A stretch of DNA of 64,000 nucleotides from Sphingomonas sanguinis (GTDB lineage: Bacteria > Pseudomonadota > Alphaproteobacteria > Sphingomonadales > Sphingomonadaceae): positions 124,001 to 188,000 of the forward strand of contig NZ_CP079203.1 in the NCBI RefSeq assembly GCF_019297835.1. The letters are read 5' to 3'. Each line of letters begins with the position of its first letter. The first letter of the stretch is position 1. The notes beneath the pieces were generated by a model. It ran no database searches and was not told where the DNA came from. It saw only the letters and a program-made list of their open reading frames with translations. Of the stretch, positions 62,907 through 64,000 are shown piece by piece. The position numbers and the translations under genes were made by a program.

Positions 62907-63652
62907 CCGTCTTTGGGGGGCGCTTCGCGGGGCGATCCGCGATCGTGACCGGGGCGGCCTCGGGCCTGGGCTGCGAGGTGGCGCGGCGCATCGTCGCAGA
63001 GGGCGGCTCGGTCGCGCTCTGGGATGTCGATAGCGACAAGCTGGCGGCGTCGGCGATCGATGTCGGGGCAACCCATTGGGAAGCGTTCGACGTCGCGGAT
63101 GCCGGTGCCGTCGAACGCGCCACCGCCGCCAGTGTCGCGGCGCTGGGCAAGATCGACGTGCTGATCTGCTCGGCGGGCATCACCGGCGCGACGGCCAGCG
63201 TTCAGGACTATCCGCTCGACAGCTGGCAGCGTGTGGTCGAGATCAACCTGAACGGCGTATTTTATTGCTGTCGTTCGGTGGTGCCGCATCTGCTGGCGAA
63301 TGGCTATGGTCGGATCGTCAACGTCGCCTCGGTCGCGGGCAAGGAGGGTAATCCCAATGCCTCGGCCTATTCGGCAACCAAGGCGGGGGTGATCGGCTTC
63401 ACCAAGAGCCTCGGCAAGGAACTGGCGGGCAAGGGTGTCATCGCCAACGCGATCACGCCCGCGACGTTCGAGAGCCCGATCCTCGCGCAACTGCCGAAGA
63501 GCCAAGTCGATTACATGCGCGGAAAGATCCCGATGGGACGGCTGGGCGAGGTGAGCGAGACGGCGGCGATGGTGTGCTTCATGGCGTCGGAGGAGTGCAG
63601 CTTCACCACCGCGTCGACCTTCGACACATCGGGTGGCCGGACGACCTATTGA
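62903..63652 (+). CDS. 2-keto-3-deoxy-L-rhamnonate 4-dehydrogenase (LRA5-type SDR)
   Basis: A 249-residue SDR started by GTG 62903, overlapping the hydrolase stop. TGAASGLGCEVARRI is the cofactor loop; CSAGITGATASVQDYP, VNVASVAGKEGNPNASAY and SATKAGVIGFTKSLGKEL hold the active site. It oxidises 2-keto-3-deoxy-L-rhamnonate to the 2,4-diketo acid consumed by the preceding hydrolase. Assignment rests on family similarity plus operon position. The stop overlaps the next ATG by one base (TGATG). Confidence 0.88.
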   Translation: MTVFGGRFAGRSAIVTGAASGLGCEVARRIVAEGGSVALWDVDSDKLAASAIDVGATHWEAFDVADAGAVERATAASVAALGKIDVLICSAGITGATASVQDYPLDSWQRVVEINLNGVFYCCRSVVPHLLANGYGRIVNVASVAGKEGNPNASAYSATKAGVIGFTKSLGKELAGKGVIANAITPATFESPILAQLPKSQVDYMRGKIPMGRLGEVSETAAMVCFMASEECSFTTASTFDTSGGRTTY

Positions 63653-64000
63653 TGATCCCGTTCGTCGACGCGCATATTCATCTCTGGGATCTGGGGCGGC
63701 TGCGTTACCCGTGGTTGACCCCGCCCTTCGCCGATGACGGGCCGAACGGATCGGTCGAGGCGATCGCGCGGACCTATCTCCCCGCCGACTACCGGGCGGA
63801 GATGGCGCGGTGGAATGTCGTCGGCGCGGTGCATGTCGATGCGGGCGCGCATCCGGCGGATGCACTGGCCGAAACCGAGTGGCTGGAGGGGCTGGCCGAC
63901 GCACACGGGTTGCCCGATGCCATCGTCGCCTTTGCCGCACTGGACGACCCCGATCTCGATGCGATACTGGCGGCCCATGCCCGGCATCCCCGCGTGCGGG
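63652..64000 (+). CDS. Amidohydrolase-family lactonase (probable L-rhamnono-lactonase), 3' part outside window
   Basis: The first 116 codons of an amidohydrolase_2 protein: PFVDAHIHLWDLGRLRYPWL with the metal-binding His-x-His, then TYLPADYRAEMARWNVVGAV and HVDAGAHPADALAETEWLEG. This is the pattern of L-fucono/L-rhamnono-1,4-lactonases. In the LRA pathway it opens the lactone made by L-rhamnose dehydrogenase. The start at 63652 overlaps the SDR stop, so it belongs to the same operon. The C-terminal half and its remaining metal ligands are beyond the window. Confidence 0.85.
   Translation, partial: MIPFVDAHIHLWDLGRLRYPWLTPPFADDGPNGSVEAIARTYLPADYRAEMARWNVVGAVHVDAGAHPADALAETEWLEGLADAHGLPDAIVAFAALDDPDLDAILAAHARHPRVR

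Noticed and set aside
1..64000. tRNA, rRNA, CRISPR arrays or riboswitches
   Set aside because: None recognised by eye: no cloverleaf with a TTCGA-type arm, no regularly spaced repeats and no known aptamer core. A covariance-model scan would be the decisive test.

Overview
The window is GC-rich DNA that looks like a Sphingomonas-type alphaproteobacterium. The reasons are the large TonB-dependent receptors (one of the Caulobacter/Sphingomonas subtype), an L-rhamnose 'diketo-hydrolase' pathway of the kind characterised in Sphingomonas, a self-sufficient CYP102-type P450 paired with a TetR regulator, and many SDR, AKR and GST genes. No rRNA, tRNA or CRISPR was seen.

Left third (1-18 kb), accessory metabolism: a truncated CYP102-like P450 diverges from a TetR gene. 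Next come a polysaccharide deacetylase, an ABC ATPase/permease pair and a secreted esterase on the minus strand, an HNH endonuclease, a long SDR and a small membrane protein. From 9 to 18 kb there is a run of short redox genes (SDR, AKR, GST, VOC, DUF427) paired with regulators of different families (AraC, ArsR, LysR, TetR). A 58-59 bp repeat occurs six times in intergenic DNA between 1.4 and 29.6 kb, always in the same orientation; two copies bracket the HNH gene.

Middle (18-38 kb), mobile and decayed DNA around an organic-acid uptake locus: a broken tyrosine recombinase is followed by an IS91-type unit (tyrosine recombinase plus HUH/Y2 transposase). The uptake locus has a LysR regulator, a DctA-type symporter, a lone ModA-like binding protein overlapping an MHS-type MFS gene, and an OprP-type porin. 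It is followed by a DHA2 transporter pseudogene, a frameshifted zinc-ribbon gene, DUF421 and PAP2 genes, an IS110/IS1111-type element with clear inverted repeats and a long 3' noncoding part, an IS5-family remnant, and a TonB receptor with a phytase-like esterase.

Right half (38-64 kb), a rhamnogalacturonan-I utilisation locus joined to L-rhamnose catabolism: a Tat-exported PL26-type exo-lyase overlaps a DUF6250-type protein; then come a Caulobacter-type TonB receptor, a PL11 lyase, and a tightly packed minus-strand operon. In transcription order that operon holds L-rhamnose dehydrogenase, PL22-like, GH28, IclR regulator, CE12, CE12, esterase, L-rhamnose mutarotase, GH35, GH105 and a GPH symporter. 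Divergently, L-rhamnonate dehydratase, diketo-deoxyrhamnonate hydrolase, KDR dehydrogenase and a lactonase-type amidohydrolase (cut by the window end) complete the pathway to pyruvate and lactate. The inferred logic is: outer-membrane uptake through TonB receptors, deacetylation and depolymerisation in the periplasm, import by the GPH symporter, cytoplasmic release of rhamnose by GH105, and oxidation of rhamnose by the LRA enzymes.
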